Positions 52,892 through 64,000 of a stretch of 64,000 bases of DNA are shown in pieces. Source of the stretch: Xylaria sp. FL1777. Lineage: Eukaryota; Ascomycota; Sordariomycetes; Xylariales; Xylariaceae. The position numbers and the translations under genes are program-made. Location of the stretch: NCBI GenBank assembly GCA_022578965.1, contig MU400629.1, positions 59,166-123,165 on the forward strand, read 5' to 3'. The notes beneath the pieces were generated by a model. It ran no database searches and was not told where the DNA came from. It worked only from the letters and a program-made list of their open reading frames with translations. Positions within the stretch are counted from its first letter, which is position 1, and every line of letters starts with the position of its first letter.

Positions 52892-53669
52892 TCAATCTGT
52901 AACCACCTTCCATAGGCCATCGCCAAGGTAATGCGCATCCTCAATGACGGGTCCTTTGCCCTTATCCTTCACCTCCTTGGTACCCATGACCAGGAACCCC
53001 ACAGCGCATGCCTCACTTTTCCCCTCAGCCCTCACGATAACAGGCTCGCCCTTTTCCAGCTCCCTCGTCCACCTATCCTCTTCGTCCAGACCCTCTCCCG
53101 CACCGTCCTCCGCGCGAACAGTAAGGATGCCGCTAGGCAATCGTCCTCCGGCAGAAGTCAGACCGGGTGCCATGAGCGTTGCTCCTGAGAGCACGAAGCG
53201 GATCGCGCCACGGTCTATGCGTATGCTAGGAAAGGCGGCGGGGAAACGATGGACAAGCTTGAGGTGCGGTAAGAGTGTGGCCGTGTCCTGCTGGAAAAAG
53301 AGAGGCTCTCCGTCTAGAACATATAACGTGCATCGGTCGGGCAGCTTCATAGCCGCCAGCGAGCCCTTCTTAGGGAGGATCTCATCGATGTAGCGGTGCA
53401 GGAGCGGGTATGTCGTCAACAGCGACTGTCGGAGAGATCGCTGTACTGAAGACTTTAGTTTTGACTTGGGCGCTGCTTGAATCCTAGAGAGTATCGGAAG
53501 AGTTCGTCAGTCCCGAAAAGCTTGGTCTTTTTCAGGGGCGATGGTGAGGAAGGCGGGGTTCTAAACTATGGGAAATTTCCCTGCAGAGACATTGGTGATA
53601 ATTTGAGACGTCTTGGTCACATGGTCGACTAGGACTCGGGAAAAAATTGACTTACTCTTTCTTAAACAT
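52892..53669 (-). CDS. tma20: Tma20/MCT-1 translation factor with PUA domain
   Basis: Exon 1 is only 14 nt (53669-53656, MFKK plus part of a Glu codon), donor GTAAGT, then exon 2 53483-52892, giving 201 residues. The resulting N-terminus MFKKEIQAAPKSKLKSSVQR is the conserved start of the family and confirms the intron. A DUF1947-like domain is followed by a PUA domain (about 105-195) with the signature LMAPGLTSAGGRLP. Tma20 pairs with Tma22 (DENR) on the 40S subunit to recycle deacylated tRNA and assist re-initiation. An extra acidic insert (EDGAGEGLDEEDRWTRELEKG) enlarges the PUA domain relative to yeast (181 residues). Ordinary housekeeping gene. Confidence 0.9.
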
Positions 53670-54208
53670 CTTGGATGCTCCGTCCCGCGGAAGATGCAAT
53701 TGATTGTTGTACGAGTCAATAGTATGATGATGTTCTGGAAGCTTGTGAAAGTTGGAGGGGCAATCCCATCGGTAGACGCGCGAACACTCGTGCCCCTCAT
53801 TGCCAAATTAGGGCGAGGGGCAGTTCCGCCAAGTGGGGTCTTATAAGGAGGCTAACCGTTCTGGGATGGCACTCGCAGAGCCCAGGCCGCCATCGTCATG
53901 CCTGTGTCTCTAGGCTCCCATGACAAACCTAGATAGATAAGGTTGTGCAGATGAATATTGCACATACACTTTACTGTATGACGTACATGAGACATGTGGG
54001 ATGTGATACGTGGTCGTATGAAAGTCGTTATTGTGGAATCATTCTTCATTATTCGTACAGACAACGACTACATTAGCCATTATTCCTTCTCATACAGTCC
54101 TACCATCTCCTGCCTCGGCACCATGGTCGCATTATTGTATCGCATTAGTAAGGAGTGTAGGTAGTCGCAGCCGATGTATGGATGTGGGATCTGGGATCCG
54201 GAACGCGC
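53670..54208. other. Intergenic region
   Basis: 539 bp, promoter of the Tma20 gene and 3' side of the inhibitor gene. No feature recognised. Confidence 0.5.
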
Positions 54209-54539
54209 CTAGCCGTGCTGAACGTGAGAGACAGTGCCGTCTTCTTTGACGTGGACATTGAGTCGGTCGGGATTGAAGTCCTTGGTCACCATCATGCCAG
54301 GTTGAATTACGCGACATTGTTGCGGTAGGTCCTTCTTGCAGAAGTTCTGCAAGGCACACGAAAACACATATTAGCTGACCTATGCCGAAGAGTGGGAAGT
54401 GAGAGAGCAAGGAAGCCGGGCATATACTGACCGTTTCGCTGTGCGAGTCATCGGACACGGTCTTTCCAACTAGCTTGTTGGTCCACTCCTGGGTGAGACC
54501 CCCAGACTTGTCGGTAATGCCGGGAACAATTAGAGGCAT
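54209..54539 (-). CDS. I78-family proteinase inhibitor (potato inhibitor I-like)
   Basis: Exons 54539-54432 and 54346-54209 give 81 residues. The intron (GTCAGT...TTGCAG) joins DDSHSET to NFCKKDLPQQ in phase 0. The second exon has the family core: LPQQCRVIQPGMMVTKDFNP followed by DRLNVHVKEDGTVSHVQHG, i.e. the reactive loop (around PGMMVT) and the RLNV strand. There is no signal peptide, so it is likely cytosolic, guarding against the cell's own serine proteases. Small size is normal for the family. Confidence 0.85.
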
Positions 54540-57500
54540 GTTTTTTTAGAAAGGGTTTCCTGGTTTTTGATGTGGTTGTAGGTGATGGGTTTCTTGATGG
54601 AATAAAAGTTGTAGGAGAAGGTTCGCAACGCCTTTAACTGGATTGCCAACTTAAGATGTAAGGTAGGTACTTAAGGGATGGCATAAGGGAAGCCGCGTAG
54701 CTTCTGAGCAATCACGTTCGACGTGACGTCAGCTCTAGATCGTACCTGTCCTAGGTACTACCAGTATGATACCTACCGTACGTCTAAGTAGGTAACTACC
54801 TAAAGGCGTGTATCATGTCGTGGTGCATTCGTCATAGGGTTACCTAGGCAAGGCGAGAAATCAGTTAGCGCATGTCTAGTTGCTACCTATTTATTTACAC
54901 ATTCAGTTTATCATCAATGCCTGATTCTGGCCTGGCATGAGGATCAGCTATTCTCTCACTCCATTTTTTAGCAATAGAGACTCAAATTTGATAAATTGGA
55001 CATGGTATTTATTCGCTCTTGAAGTTTAATACAGTTCTTGGGTTAACATCAGAGTAGGTATCAATAAATATATTTCCTGGGTGTGAAAACTGTGACATTA
55101 CTAGGTAATACCTACCTAAGTAGTAGAAGAAATCATGTAGTTAGGCATTAAGTCAAACAATCTTTTATTCTATTAGGTAACGTTAAATCAAGTTAAGACA
55201 CATGATAAATAAGTATGTAGAATTATAACTACTGTATGTGCGTTGTCATACATAATTCGTTGATGTTTTATAATAGACATCTGATTCCAGGGTACGTTTT
55301 AGACTGAGGCTTGGCGAATTTCTTATCACAGTTGTGGTGTTCTGGGTAGAATTTGGCTTGGCCATGCATTGCTAAAGCATGTTGTTTTCGCAGACACCTT
55401 CAAGGAAAAACAAATCAGATCAGTCGATAAGCTCCTCATCACGTACCTAGGCAGAAGTGGTTTGTGTAATGTTTTCTTGGCCGCTTGTCACTTGGTCCTC
55501 CATCCTGTGCCGCTCGCAAGTTTGCTTGATGCTCCGTTAGGCGACGATCACATTGTCAGTGCCATGGAGACGGGTAGTGTAGTCCTGGAAGACAACGAGG
55601 CTTAGAAACTTCGGAAGACCCCGGATGTCCGGATATGTAGCCAAAGCGAGCATGGAACTTTAGCAGATCCGGTCGATCAGATCTGATCGGAACCTTAGAC
55701 GCCTGTGGCTGCCTCTCCATTCAGCACGTTTTAGAGGGTCGGATAGCGAGCGGGATTGGTGGGTCCACTGTGGGCTGGTTTCCGGTTAATTTCATGGAAA
55801 GCCTAGCTTCATGTTCTACTTACATACCTACATAGGTAGCTCCCTGCACAACCGTTTTTGGGCTGGATGCTTGAGCTTTCTCAGTCTCGGCCAAGGTGGA
55901 CAAGGCGGCAGCTTCTCTCGGTCTCACATTACTCCGAGTTTGTCGAAGATTACGGTCCTCCCTCCGCGAAGCCCATGGACCGAGAAGGTCAGCCAGTGAG
56001 CTCCCAGGTTCAATGCAGACCAACATCCTGGCCGGTATGCTCCAAGCGTGGACCAAGACCGAGGTTGGCAAGGCGAAGCCATAATATCTTGTTCTTACCT
56101 TCCTCGCGTCAAGTATCGTCATCATAAATCATCCACCAACACTCACCTCAGCGATAATGCGGACTTGAAGAGGTAGGGGACCAGGCGAAGATCCTTCGTT
56201 CGAGTGTGGCTCTCGGGCGTTCATTCTGGATGGCTCTCGCGTGAACAGAAATGCACATTAGAGCTGCCTAGTGCATACGCATTAGAACTTGATATGTACC
56301 ACTTGGACGATCGGCGGCTATTTTTGAGCAAAAAGAAAGCAAAGGTAGAAAAGGCACACATGTCTATGGGCTGAGTATAAGTTGTATAGTATTTATGGTA
56401 TACAAGACGAAGGGGAGGGAGTGTAAGATTACGTATTACGCCATCATGCGTTCGAGCACACACCAAAAGTCATCTCTGTCATCGACCATCTAAGCACCGT
56501 AACATCCCGTGATGGTCAACTGATGTTGATTTCTATAAGTCCATCACACCATCAGTTAGGTACCTATTTATTCATCCATCTCAAATTCATCTCAAATCAA
56601 TGCAGTCTAGTTCCACGTCGAATGGCTGGAGCTTGCAGCATGTGAAGGATCAAGCAGTATCAAGTCGGCGCAACTGAGACATAAGCACAGCCAGGGTCCT
56701 ATCCTACCTCACCGTAGAATTTCCAGAACAGGGATGCATCCTAGCGACGGATTCGGCTTGACGTGCACGACTTTACCAATCATCTGCCCCACGTTTCCGG
56801 CCTACCGTAGGACTTCCATACCTACCATCTATCTATCTATAAAAATCGCCAACGGCAGGATTACACACCAAACATACTGACAGACAGAACAAGCGGAGGA
56901 GGATGCGATCCAAGCTCCCTTCCGCGTTTTAGCCGTTTTAGATACCGATATAGCTGCGGACTTCTGAAGCAAGACGTCAAATATTCCCCCAGCCCTACGG
57001 AGAAGGAGGAATTACATTTCTCTCATATGACATGTTTCCCCCCCGACAAGCGCGGGGAAAATAACATGATGCATCATTTTTATTTTCGTGACCGGACGCG
57101 AGGAAATTTAAAGAAATGAAATACTTCCCTAGCTACATACCTAGCTACCTGGGCTAGCCCTATGGACTAGACGGACACACAGACAGACAGCCTAGCCTTA
57201 GTCTATAATAAGCAACCCCAGCGTGAAGTCAGCCTCAGCTCACCTTAGCTTGGCGGCATTAGCAGGCTCAGCTACGCGTCGCGGCTGGGCCACGATACCG
57301 GTACCGGTGGGTATACATGACCAAGTTTTGTAGGTAAGTAAGTAAGGGTATGCTGAGACAAGCAAGTAAGTAGTTTATCTAGACCTACATGACCAAAAGG
57401 ACCCAAGCCTCCCTCAGCTCTCCGGGGTTAAGTTAGATGTGGCATAGGGCTGGCGCGGCCGTGGAAATGAGATGAGGCTCACCTCACCTCACCGGCTTGC

Positions 57501-57933
57501 TCTGCTATGCTCTGCTATGCATTGGGCGCGGAGAAAGGTCCGCGCGGGAGATACGGGATACGACAGAGATTTCTATAAACGCATTATTTACTTACTATCT
57601 GGCCCCCCCCTTCTGCCTGTACAGACAGACTCTCGCTCGATCTGTGTCTGCCTACGTGATCAATACCTAGATTGATCGGTGATAATAATAATCTTTCTTT
57701 TGTCTGCTTGCTGTTTGCCCGTGTTGGGGCAGTCTGCGTACCGAACCGATATACCACCCTGCAGCACCATACGTATACTTTGAAACCAAACGAAACGGGC
57801 GCTCCTGAGAAGGAACAGCAGCAGTCGGGCGGAACACCGAGGAACCGGCGTCGATTAATCCATCCTAACGCAGCATTCTCTTAATATCCATCTCATCTGC
57901 TTCTCAGTCTACCCGTCGCAGCCGACGCGGTGA
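54540..57933. other. 3.4-kb gene-free region
   Basis: No convincing gene in six frames; the longest frames begin at non-ATG codons and lack protein-like composition. Features seen: many TACCTAC/GTAGGTA motifs (54660-54850), an AT-rich stretch 54890-55270, a perfect 16-bp palindrome CGATCAGATCTGATCG at 55674-55689, a GACAGACAGA run near 57180, and a TGCTCTGCTA repeat near 57499-57520. A non-coding transcript is possible but not supported. Confidence 0.5.
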
Positions 57934-58816
57934 ATGTTCACCATGCATATACCGTCGAGCACAGCGCTCCCAACCACGCTTCTCAGCCTCCTCCTCCTCC
58001 TCCTGAGCTCGTCGTCAATGGCCAGCGCAGTATCAGTATCAGAATCAGACAGGTCGACATGTGTGCGGCAGAATAGCCCCATGCTAGCCGAAGCAGCAGC
58101 GTGCGGGGACCGACAGGCAATACAAGAATGCTTCCTCGCCGTCCCCGATCTCGTCACATTGGGTGATCTGCAGAGCTGCTTCGTAGAAGGCCACTGCACA
58201 ATCGCAGAGGCGATATCAGAGGCCACGATTATCCTCCAGAGCTGCGACGCAAGCGTCTCATTGCCGGAGCTAAGGCGGCGCGGTCCAGATACAAGCCCAG
58301 GTAAGCCCTCCGTCTCTTCGCTCTAGAGTCGTGCATTCGATTGATTCCGCGCGTGAGGAGAGATCGACTAACATGGCAAGGATAGAAACATTAGCAACAC
58401 CCACATCCACATCCACACCTACATCCACACCTACCCCAACAGGCAACAGCAATTCCGGAGCCATCAGGCCGAGCGGGATCGCCGTCAGCATCCTGCTGGG
58501 GCTCGTCGTAGTCATCTCCGTGGCGACGCTCATCTTCTTCTACGTCAAGGACCGGAAGGCGCGGGCGCTGGCGCGCGAGAAGGAGGAGGAGGAGAAGCGG
58601 AAGAGGGATCAGGAGGCCTCGGAGGCGGCGCTGCGCAAGTCCGCGCAGACGCAGGTGGCGAGGGAGAGGACCAGACGACAGCAAATGGAGGCGCTGCAGT
58701 GGGCTCATCGACGGGCCATGGAGAGTCCGAGACTTCACGGGAACCCGTTTGATGATAGGAGCGATAGGAGCGTTAGGAGTGTTAGGAGTGCTAGGAGTGA
58801 CAGGAGTTTGGCCTGA
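57934..58816 (+). CDS. Secreted-type Cys-rich single-pass membrane protein
   Basis: Exons 57934-58300 and 58386-58816 give 265 residues. The acceptor (GGATAG) is chosen because the earlier CAAG would create an immediate stop. A signal peptide (poly-Leu, to about residue 32) precedes a short domain with six Cys (CGDRQAIQECFLAV, LGDLQSCFVEGHC, ILQSCDAS), similar in style to CFEM-type extracellular domains. A Thr/Pro/Ser linker (TPTSTSTPTSTPTPTG) follows, then a transmembrane helix (VSILLGLVVVISVATLIFFY). The cytoplasmic tail is charged and coiled, ending in RSDRSVRSVRS-type repeats. Probably a cell-surface sensor or adhesin-like protein; the function is not known. Confidence 0.75.
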
Positions 58817-59949
58817 CAAAGGCCGGCGGGCAGGCGTGCGTGCGTGACCTTTCTTGGGCTAATAACGAAAAATAGGGGTTGCTTGTTCATCTGAAGACAA
58901 GTGGGATATAACGATTTGATTAATGAGTTCATTCCGAAGGTGTTTTGGGCGCTTGGGCTGCGATTTCAACGGCGAATTTTCTTCCCTTTTGTCGATTCTT
59001 TGCTCTTTCTGTTGATACCTCATGGTTTGGGAATAGACCTGGTCGGTTCATTGCATTGGCGTGCCGGTTGCGAGTTAGGGATACTGCAATCCACCTAACC
59101 TTTTTTCTTGTTTCATAATTCTCAACATCCAGATCTGTCCAATATTTGTCCAAACCCTTATTGTATTTTATTTAGGGGGATCATTGAGCAATCAAAAAAT
59201 CATGCTGAATTCGAGGTAAAGCACGGTCAAAGACCGTTCGTACCCATAAGTTCCTAACGAATGACGCGTTGTTTCCTCGCTCTTGACCAATGTCTTGCTG
59301 TATCTCGAACGTATGTCGAATGAAGGTTCACGATGTACCACAGCCTCAGTCAAGCTCGCTCTTGTCTGTCATGAAACATGCAAAAGTTGATCTGCCTGTT
59401 TCTTATTTGTGCACTCCATAACTGCCTGCCTTAACTCATTCCTGAAGTTCTTATTCTGGGCCTAATCGTATATAGGCATCCATCGTATTATTCAACTCGG
59501 TTTCACTCCTAGTAGTTAGTAGGGGCCTGTAATCACAACTCACAACGGAAAACCCTAAGCCGTAATCCCATCATCATCATTAACTTTGAATTTTGTCTAG
59601 TTAAATATCCCTAGCCGAAGAATCGTATCCCAATAGGAAAAATGGCGTTAAAATATATACGTGAACCAGAGCGCCAAAAACAAGGAGAAAGAAAAGCCGT
59701 AGGGCCGTACAAAATACCTTCTGTAGAAGGTACGTAAAGTTACATAGACGGGGTAGATGGGGACAACGACAGCACAGCTCTTCCCGCTTCTCACCCATGT
59801 ATCCCTTTAACCTATTTCTCCCAGTCTAGGGCATGACAGTATTAAAAAAAAAGGTAAGAAGCCCCTATAAAGAACAGGGTGATTATTCGAAAGACCTTTG
59901 CAAGATATCAAAGGCTGGCCATGGGTGACCAAATGAATCATCGGAGAGA
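58817..59949. other. Convergent intergenic region
   Basis: 1.1 kb, no gene. An ATCATC run lies near 59570 and an A9 run near 59844. Confidence 0.5.
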
Positions 59950-61701
59950 CTAGGCAGCAGGCGTAGGGAGGGATGTCGCTGGCAGACCACTAGACCAGCT
60001 CATGAATGTGAAAGCAACAAGGAATAGGCCGCCGCAGATAACACCTAGCTTGAAACCAGCTGGGTTGCTGCGGCGTACCTCGTTGATCGTAAGCTTGACG
60101 TCCGTAGTCATCTGCTGTAATTTCTCGGCGCCAAGCTTGTAGTAAACCAGACCAGCAAGGGCAATCGAGTAGCCGAAGTATTGTTGCAGAGTAACCGGGT
60201 CACCGAAGATCAATAGAGAGGCAACGACTAGGAGGATATCCTTCAGCACGCCGGACATAGTAAGAACGACAGCGCTAGTTTTGCCAATCTAATCAAATGT
60301 GAGCATTACAACCACATTAATCCGATATCCATAGTCAAGACATACTAGTAGCACAACAGAAACGTTCAGGAGGAAGGCAACGAATGCGTTGGCAATGAGT
60401 GTGATCAGGCCGACATGGAGAATGTCGCCCATGGTCATGCGGGGCAGTTCAATCAGAATGGTGAAGAAACCGTTGATAACAGCGCATGCAGGGGCGTAGT
60501 CTAATTGTAAATTAGCTCTTTGCTTTAGAGTCAAGCTTCGAAAGGCACATAGCGCGGTGTGAGGGCGGTATCGACATGAAGCCACAGCTGGTACTTCAAA
60601 ATATGAATGAGGGCCTGGGTTGTCTCTTACAGTACACAGAGACCAGGGGGTCCATCTTAAACTCTTCAGAGCTCAACAAACGCTGGACCATGACAAGTCG
60701 TAGTGCTTCACAGATGATACCAGTAATTTGGACTAAATCAGGTGTTAGATTGCTTCTTCGGACAACTGCAGCGCAAGTGAGTTCGTACTAATGAATCCTA
60801 GACCGTCGAACTTGAGCTCGCCAAATGAGGCGATAGCAACACCGATAACGATGGCAGAAACATTGACCAACTTATTCAAGCTGGGGGCGGCCATGCCGAA
60901 GGCCCACGTCGCAAAGAGAGTAACAACAGCATTGGTGGCCTGAGATGGTCCCGTTAGATTCAGGAATCTATCAACGGATAAACACTTGGACAACTAACCT
61001 TGAGCATTTGGATGAAGGAAACGCTCAGGTAAAGGTACGCGAAGTTACCAAAGATCAAGCTCAAGCTGAACATGATACCAATAGGCACAATGGCTTTTCT
61101 ATTTCGGTTGTTAAATTAGGCGAACTTTGATTTTGTGGCGTCCGTTCTATTACGTGGACTCACATGTAGGTGTTGGTGTTCATGGGCACCTTGTGGCGCG
61201 AATCAAGCGTTGTGGTAAATTTGGCCATAAGCTGCGTCATTAACGTAGCAAAAGCCATGTGCCATGTTGTTAAGAACAAAGCTGTCGATTGCGAGGGTCA
61301 GTCCATGCATACAGGCGCAACGGTGTTAAGCTGCTGCCCTTAGCGAGGCGCAAAAGCTGAGTATTACTCACGATAATCTAAGAATTTCGTCAGTTGGTCC
61401 TTGGTCGGATTTATCCGTGTGCGCTGCTTATTGAACAGGTGGCTTGGAACTACCTAGACAAGGAGAGACATACCGAACTTGGCACTGAAAAGCACCCATT
61501 TGTTAAAAAGAATGACACTGGAACTAAGGCCAATCCACAATCTACGGGGAGTGTCAGTAATGCGCTTTCAACAAGGGCTGTACCCTAGAAGATAGATGGG
61601 CTGCTCTCGTACGCGATGTAGAATGCCGGGTGAATGCCTCGCGATGGCGGTGGCACGCCGCCGCTCTCGAGCTTGCGCTCGTCATTACCGGGAGCACCCA
61701 T
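59950..61701 (-). CDS. Triose-phosphate/nucleotide-sugar transporter (DMT superfamily, TPT family)
   Basis: Nine exons on the minus strand: 61701-61613, 61541-61474, 61377-61372, 61281-61164, 61098-60999, 60939-60789, 60732-60631, 60500-60346 and 60288-59950. They sum to 1128 nt, an exact 375-residue frame. Exon 3 is a 6-nt micro-exon (ATTATC) whose inclusion restores [16 protein letters not shown]. About ten transmembrane helices. Family blocks include [43 protein letters not shown]-like [26 protein letters not shown] and [17 protein letters not shown]. The last is the typical substrate-pocket helix of this family. Likely moves nucleotide sugars or phosphorylated sugars across the Golgi/ER membrane; specificity unknown. 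Confidence 0.88.
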
Positions 61702-62640
61702 TCTGGATATGAAAGAACTATAGAACCAAGAGGACTTGTACAAGGAATGTGAAGAGCAGTTGGCAGCACTCTCTAGCTCAGCTCGCGGACGTGGGCGTGG
61801 AGGTTCTCGAAGAGAAGATGATGAAGTCGCACGGGGATTCAAAATTCTTAAGAAAATCGAGTTGGGATGGGACCCAAGTTTTTGTGATTCAAGGCCAGAC
61901 TCGACACATGCAGATCGGTACTTGTTTGTCTCGAGGTACATGTACGTGGCTACCTACCCACTCACCCGAACACAGCCTAAGCCACCCCTACCGTCTTCGA
62001 GTGCTAGGTTGTACAGCAGGTACCTATCTAGTGTGGCAAGTACCTGGGTAGCGTACAGTTAACTGCACTAGCAGCGATAAGCGTCAACAGCGCAGGAAAT
62101 TAGGGGATAAAATTTTGAACCACTTATGCTGGCAGCCACCCAGCACACCCAGGGGAGGTACATAGCCTAATGCAAGCACCCGCCAAGGTTTTAATGAACG
62201 GGAAATTGGATGGACCCGTCTGTGATCCGTCTGAGTACCGGGATACAAGGTAATTTGCCCTTGGTCCTATAGTACAGAGGTACAATAGGTACCTAGTACG
62301 TTTTATCGATCGACAAGGCCCAGTGCTTTGACGTCAGTTACATTCCAGTGTACATATGTATAATAGCACTGATAGCCTGTGATAGGGTACAAAGTGGCCG
62401 CCCGACCTTTCCTGCTGGGGTCTCGATTTGCCATTTTTGGGTATAGTTTCAGCTCTTAAGATTAGGAGTACATGTACATGTACATATACTTGCTTACTTC
62501 TGCATATGCATATGTATGTACCTCTATATTGTAGTACTTCTGCGTTTACCTAGGTACATTGCCTTGCACCTGCCTGCAGTGTGTTACGTATAGATTATCG
62601 AGGCCGCTATTATTGGCCAAGGAAACAATTACTAGACCAC
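61702..62640. other. Intergenic region
   Basis: Promoter side of the transporter. Overlapping GTACATGTACATGTAC palindromes lie at about 62468-62484, and TACCTAGGTAC-type motifs at about 62290 and 62550. No gene seen. Confidence 0.5.
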
Positions 62641-62715
62641 CCACTTCACCTACTTCACCCACTTTAATTCACCTACCTTAACCTACCTACCTTAACCTAC
62701 CTACTTTAACTCATC
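62640..62715. repeat. CACCTAC/CCTTAACCTAC tandem repeat
   Basis: Short imperfect repeats of CACCTACTT and CTACCTTAAC, showing progressive C-to-T change toward the right. Confidence 0.7.
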
Positions 62716-62880
62716 CATTTATAGCAGCTTAATTCATTTATAGCAGCTTAATTTATTTATAGCAGCTTAATTCATTTATAGCAGCTTAATCCATTTATAG
62801 TAGTTTAATTTATTTATAGCAGTTTGATTTATTTATAGTAGTTTGATTTGTTTATAGTACTTTAATTACTTTAATTTATT
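62716..62880. repeat. 19-bp tandem repeat, about eight diverging copies
   Basis: Unit ATTTATAGCAGCTTAATTC repeated head to tail. The first four copies keep GCAGCTTAAT; later copies read GTAGTTTAAT, GCAGTTTGAT and GTAGTTTGAT, i.e. mainly C-to-T (or G-to-A) transitions. This pattern is what repeat-induced point mutation would leave. Confidence 0.85.
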
Positions 62881-63835
62881 TATGTATACTGCTTAATAGT
62901 TCTATTGTTTAAAATAAAGCCTGGTTTTTGTTTTATTAAAGCTAAATATTAATGTTTATAATGTTATAAAATTACTTATAACAATAATTGCTTTATATTA
63001 TGCATATTTTGCTTTAATCTTAAACGTATTTAAAAAATCGTTTTTGTTAAAGCTATAAAAACTTAAACCTTTTTTAATATAACTTTTTTTTTTTCTGTAT
63101 GCTATAGCAAAATTAAAGCTATAAATAATAAGTTTAACTTTTAAGCTACTTTTTTTTTTTCTATTAATGCTAATATTTTAAAAATATGCTTAAAGTATAT
63201 TATATTATTTTATGCTATTTTAACATTTTTGTTTAAATATATAAGTTTTTTAAAACTTATAATAAAGTAATTATAAGCTAAAAATTTTAAAATATTACAA
63301 ATAATTTAATACTTTAATTTAATAATAAAATAAAACTAACTTTTTTTAGTTGTTTATTTATTATAGCTATAAATTAACAAGCTATTATTAATAAACTTAT
63401 TAATATAACTAGCTTATATAACATATAGTTTAATATTTTTTTTTTAATTAAATATATATACTTAGTTTAAATAACTATTAATTATAATATAATTATTTAA
63501 TAAATAAAACATAATATTGTTATACTTTAAAACAAATAGCTATTAATATTAACAAAAGCTATAATAGCTGTTTTTATACTAATAATTAAAGCATAAAAAC
63601 TTGCTTTATAATAGCTTAAAACTTAAAGCAGCTTTTGCTTTAACTACTATTAAACAATTAAAAAATATAAAATAGTACAAATAAAATAAAAAGGCTAGCT
63701 TTAATTAGGCTTTATATAACTAACTATAATTAACTAATAAATAACTAATAAATTAATTAACTAATTAATTAAGTGCTTAAATAACTAAGTAACTAGTGTA
63801 ACTAGCTAAATAAAAGGACTTTTATTGTTACTTAG
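62881..63835. other. Extremely AT-rich, probably RIP-mutated block
   Basis: Nearly 1 kb with very little G+C and almost no CpG; no open frame of note. Such blocks in filamentous ascomycetes are usually remnants of transposons destroyed by repeat-induced point mutation, and often form heterochromatin. No recognisable element survives. No gene. Confidence 0.7.
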
Positions 63836-63862
63836 GCCACTAGATTTAGCCGAGGAAATCAA

Positions 63863-64000
63863 TCACTTAGTAGTGGACTTGGTATTAGTAGTGGACTTGG
63901 TGTTAGTGGTGGACTTGGTGTTGGTGGTGCTGGTGGTGCTGGTGGTGCTGGTGGTGCTGGTGGTGCTGGTGGTGCTGGTGGTGCTGGTGGTGCTGGTGGT
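63863..64000 (-). CDS. Possible 3' end of a Thr/Ser-repeat protein gene, cut by the window edge
   Basis: On the minus strand the last 138 nt form an open frame ending at TGA (63865-63863). It encodes Thr-Thr-Ser repeats followed by three TNTKSTT-type units and a terminal Lys. It could be the C-terminus of a cell-wall or mucin-like protein, or just an in-frame minisatellite. Only the tail is visible. Confidence 0.3.
   Translation of the reverse strand, partial: TTSTTSTTSTTSTTSTTSTTSTTSTTNTKSTTNTKSTTNTKSTTK
63880..64000. repeat. GTGGTGCTG minisatellite running off the window
   Basis: A 9-bp unit GTGGTGCTG is repeated exactly at least ten times to the window end. It is preceded by about three degenerate 15-bp GTGGACTTGGTGTTA-type units. 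The total length is unknown. Confidence 0.95.

Noticed and set aside
55369..55605. 78-codon ORF in the 54.5-57.9 kb desert
   Set aside because: It begins at TTG, has no homologue I recognise, and no splice sites link it to other coding sequence.

Overview
The window comes from a filamentous ascomycete (Pezizomycotina, most likely Sordariomycetes). The evidence is short spliceosomal introns (about 50-110 nt, GTRAGT donors, CTAAC-type branch sites), a fused aspartyl-tRNA synthetase/sterol aspartyltransferase (ErdS), a PDR-type ABC-G transporter, fungus-specific families (2EXR/F-box-like, DUF985 cupin, I78 inhibitor), and an extremely AT-rich, apparently RIP-mutated block at the right end. The class-level placement is inference. 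No ribosomal RNA, tRNA, CRISPR array or intact transposon was recognised.

Layout. 0.4-5.7 kb: saccharolysin-type M3 oligopeptidase and a two-BIR Bir1/survivin. 6.6-7.9 kb: a metallo-beta-lactamase-fold protein full of trinucleotide expansions. 9.8-19.1 kb: two membrane proteins, a secreted cupin, a 2EXR-like protein and an HSL-type alpha/beta hydrolase. 20.8-23.5 kb: ErdS, transcribed divergently from that hydrolase across a promoter region that carries five copies of the palindrome TACCGGTA. 24.1-28.9 kb: a PDR ABC transporter. 30.6-31.0 kb: remnant of an FAD monooxygenase.

31.6-44.1 kb is the most unusual part: five genes with few or no introns on alternating strands. They encode a Nif11-like/transmembrane/coiled-coil protein, a large Gly-rich plus long-helix protein that looks like an alpha-helical pore former, a protein with the N-terminal signature of the P47/OrfX (TULIP) family, a possible beta-propeller and a 702-residue unknown. 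I read this as a candidate laterally acquired, toxin-like gene cluster; the function is inference.

44.4-47.0 kb: a class C beta-lactamase-like serine hydrolase whose start codon appears to be split by an intron, and a frameshifted TPR-type gene remnant. 49.2-54.5 kb: MFS (DHA1) exporter, degenerate RNase H-like protein, Tma20/MCT-1 translation factor and an I78 proteinase inhibitor. 57.9-61.7 kb: a secreted/transmembrane Cys-rich protein and a nine-exon nucleotide-sugar/triose-phosphate transporter with a 6-nt micro-exon. From 62.6 kb the window runs into degenerating tandem repeats, an almost GC-free block and a Thr/Ser-coding repeat cut by the window edge.

Exon boundaries were placed by hand from splice consensus, phase and protein continuity. 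Several apparent open-frame starts are not ATG, and were corrected to an ATG or an upstream exon.
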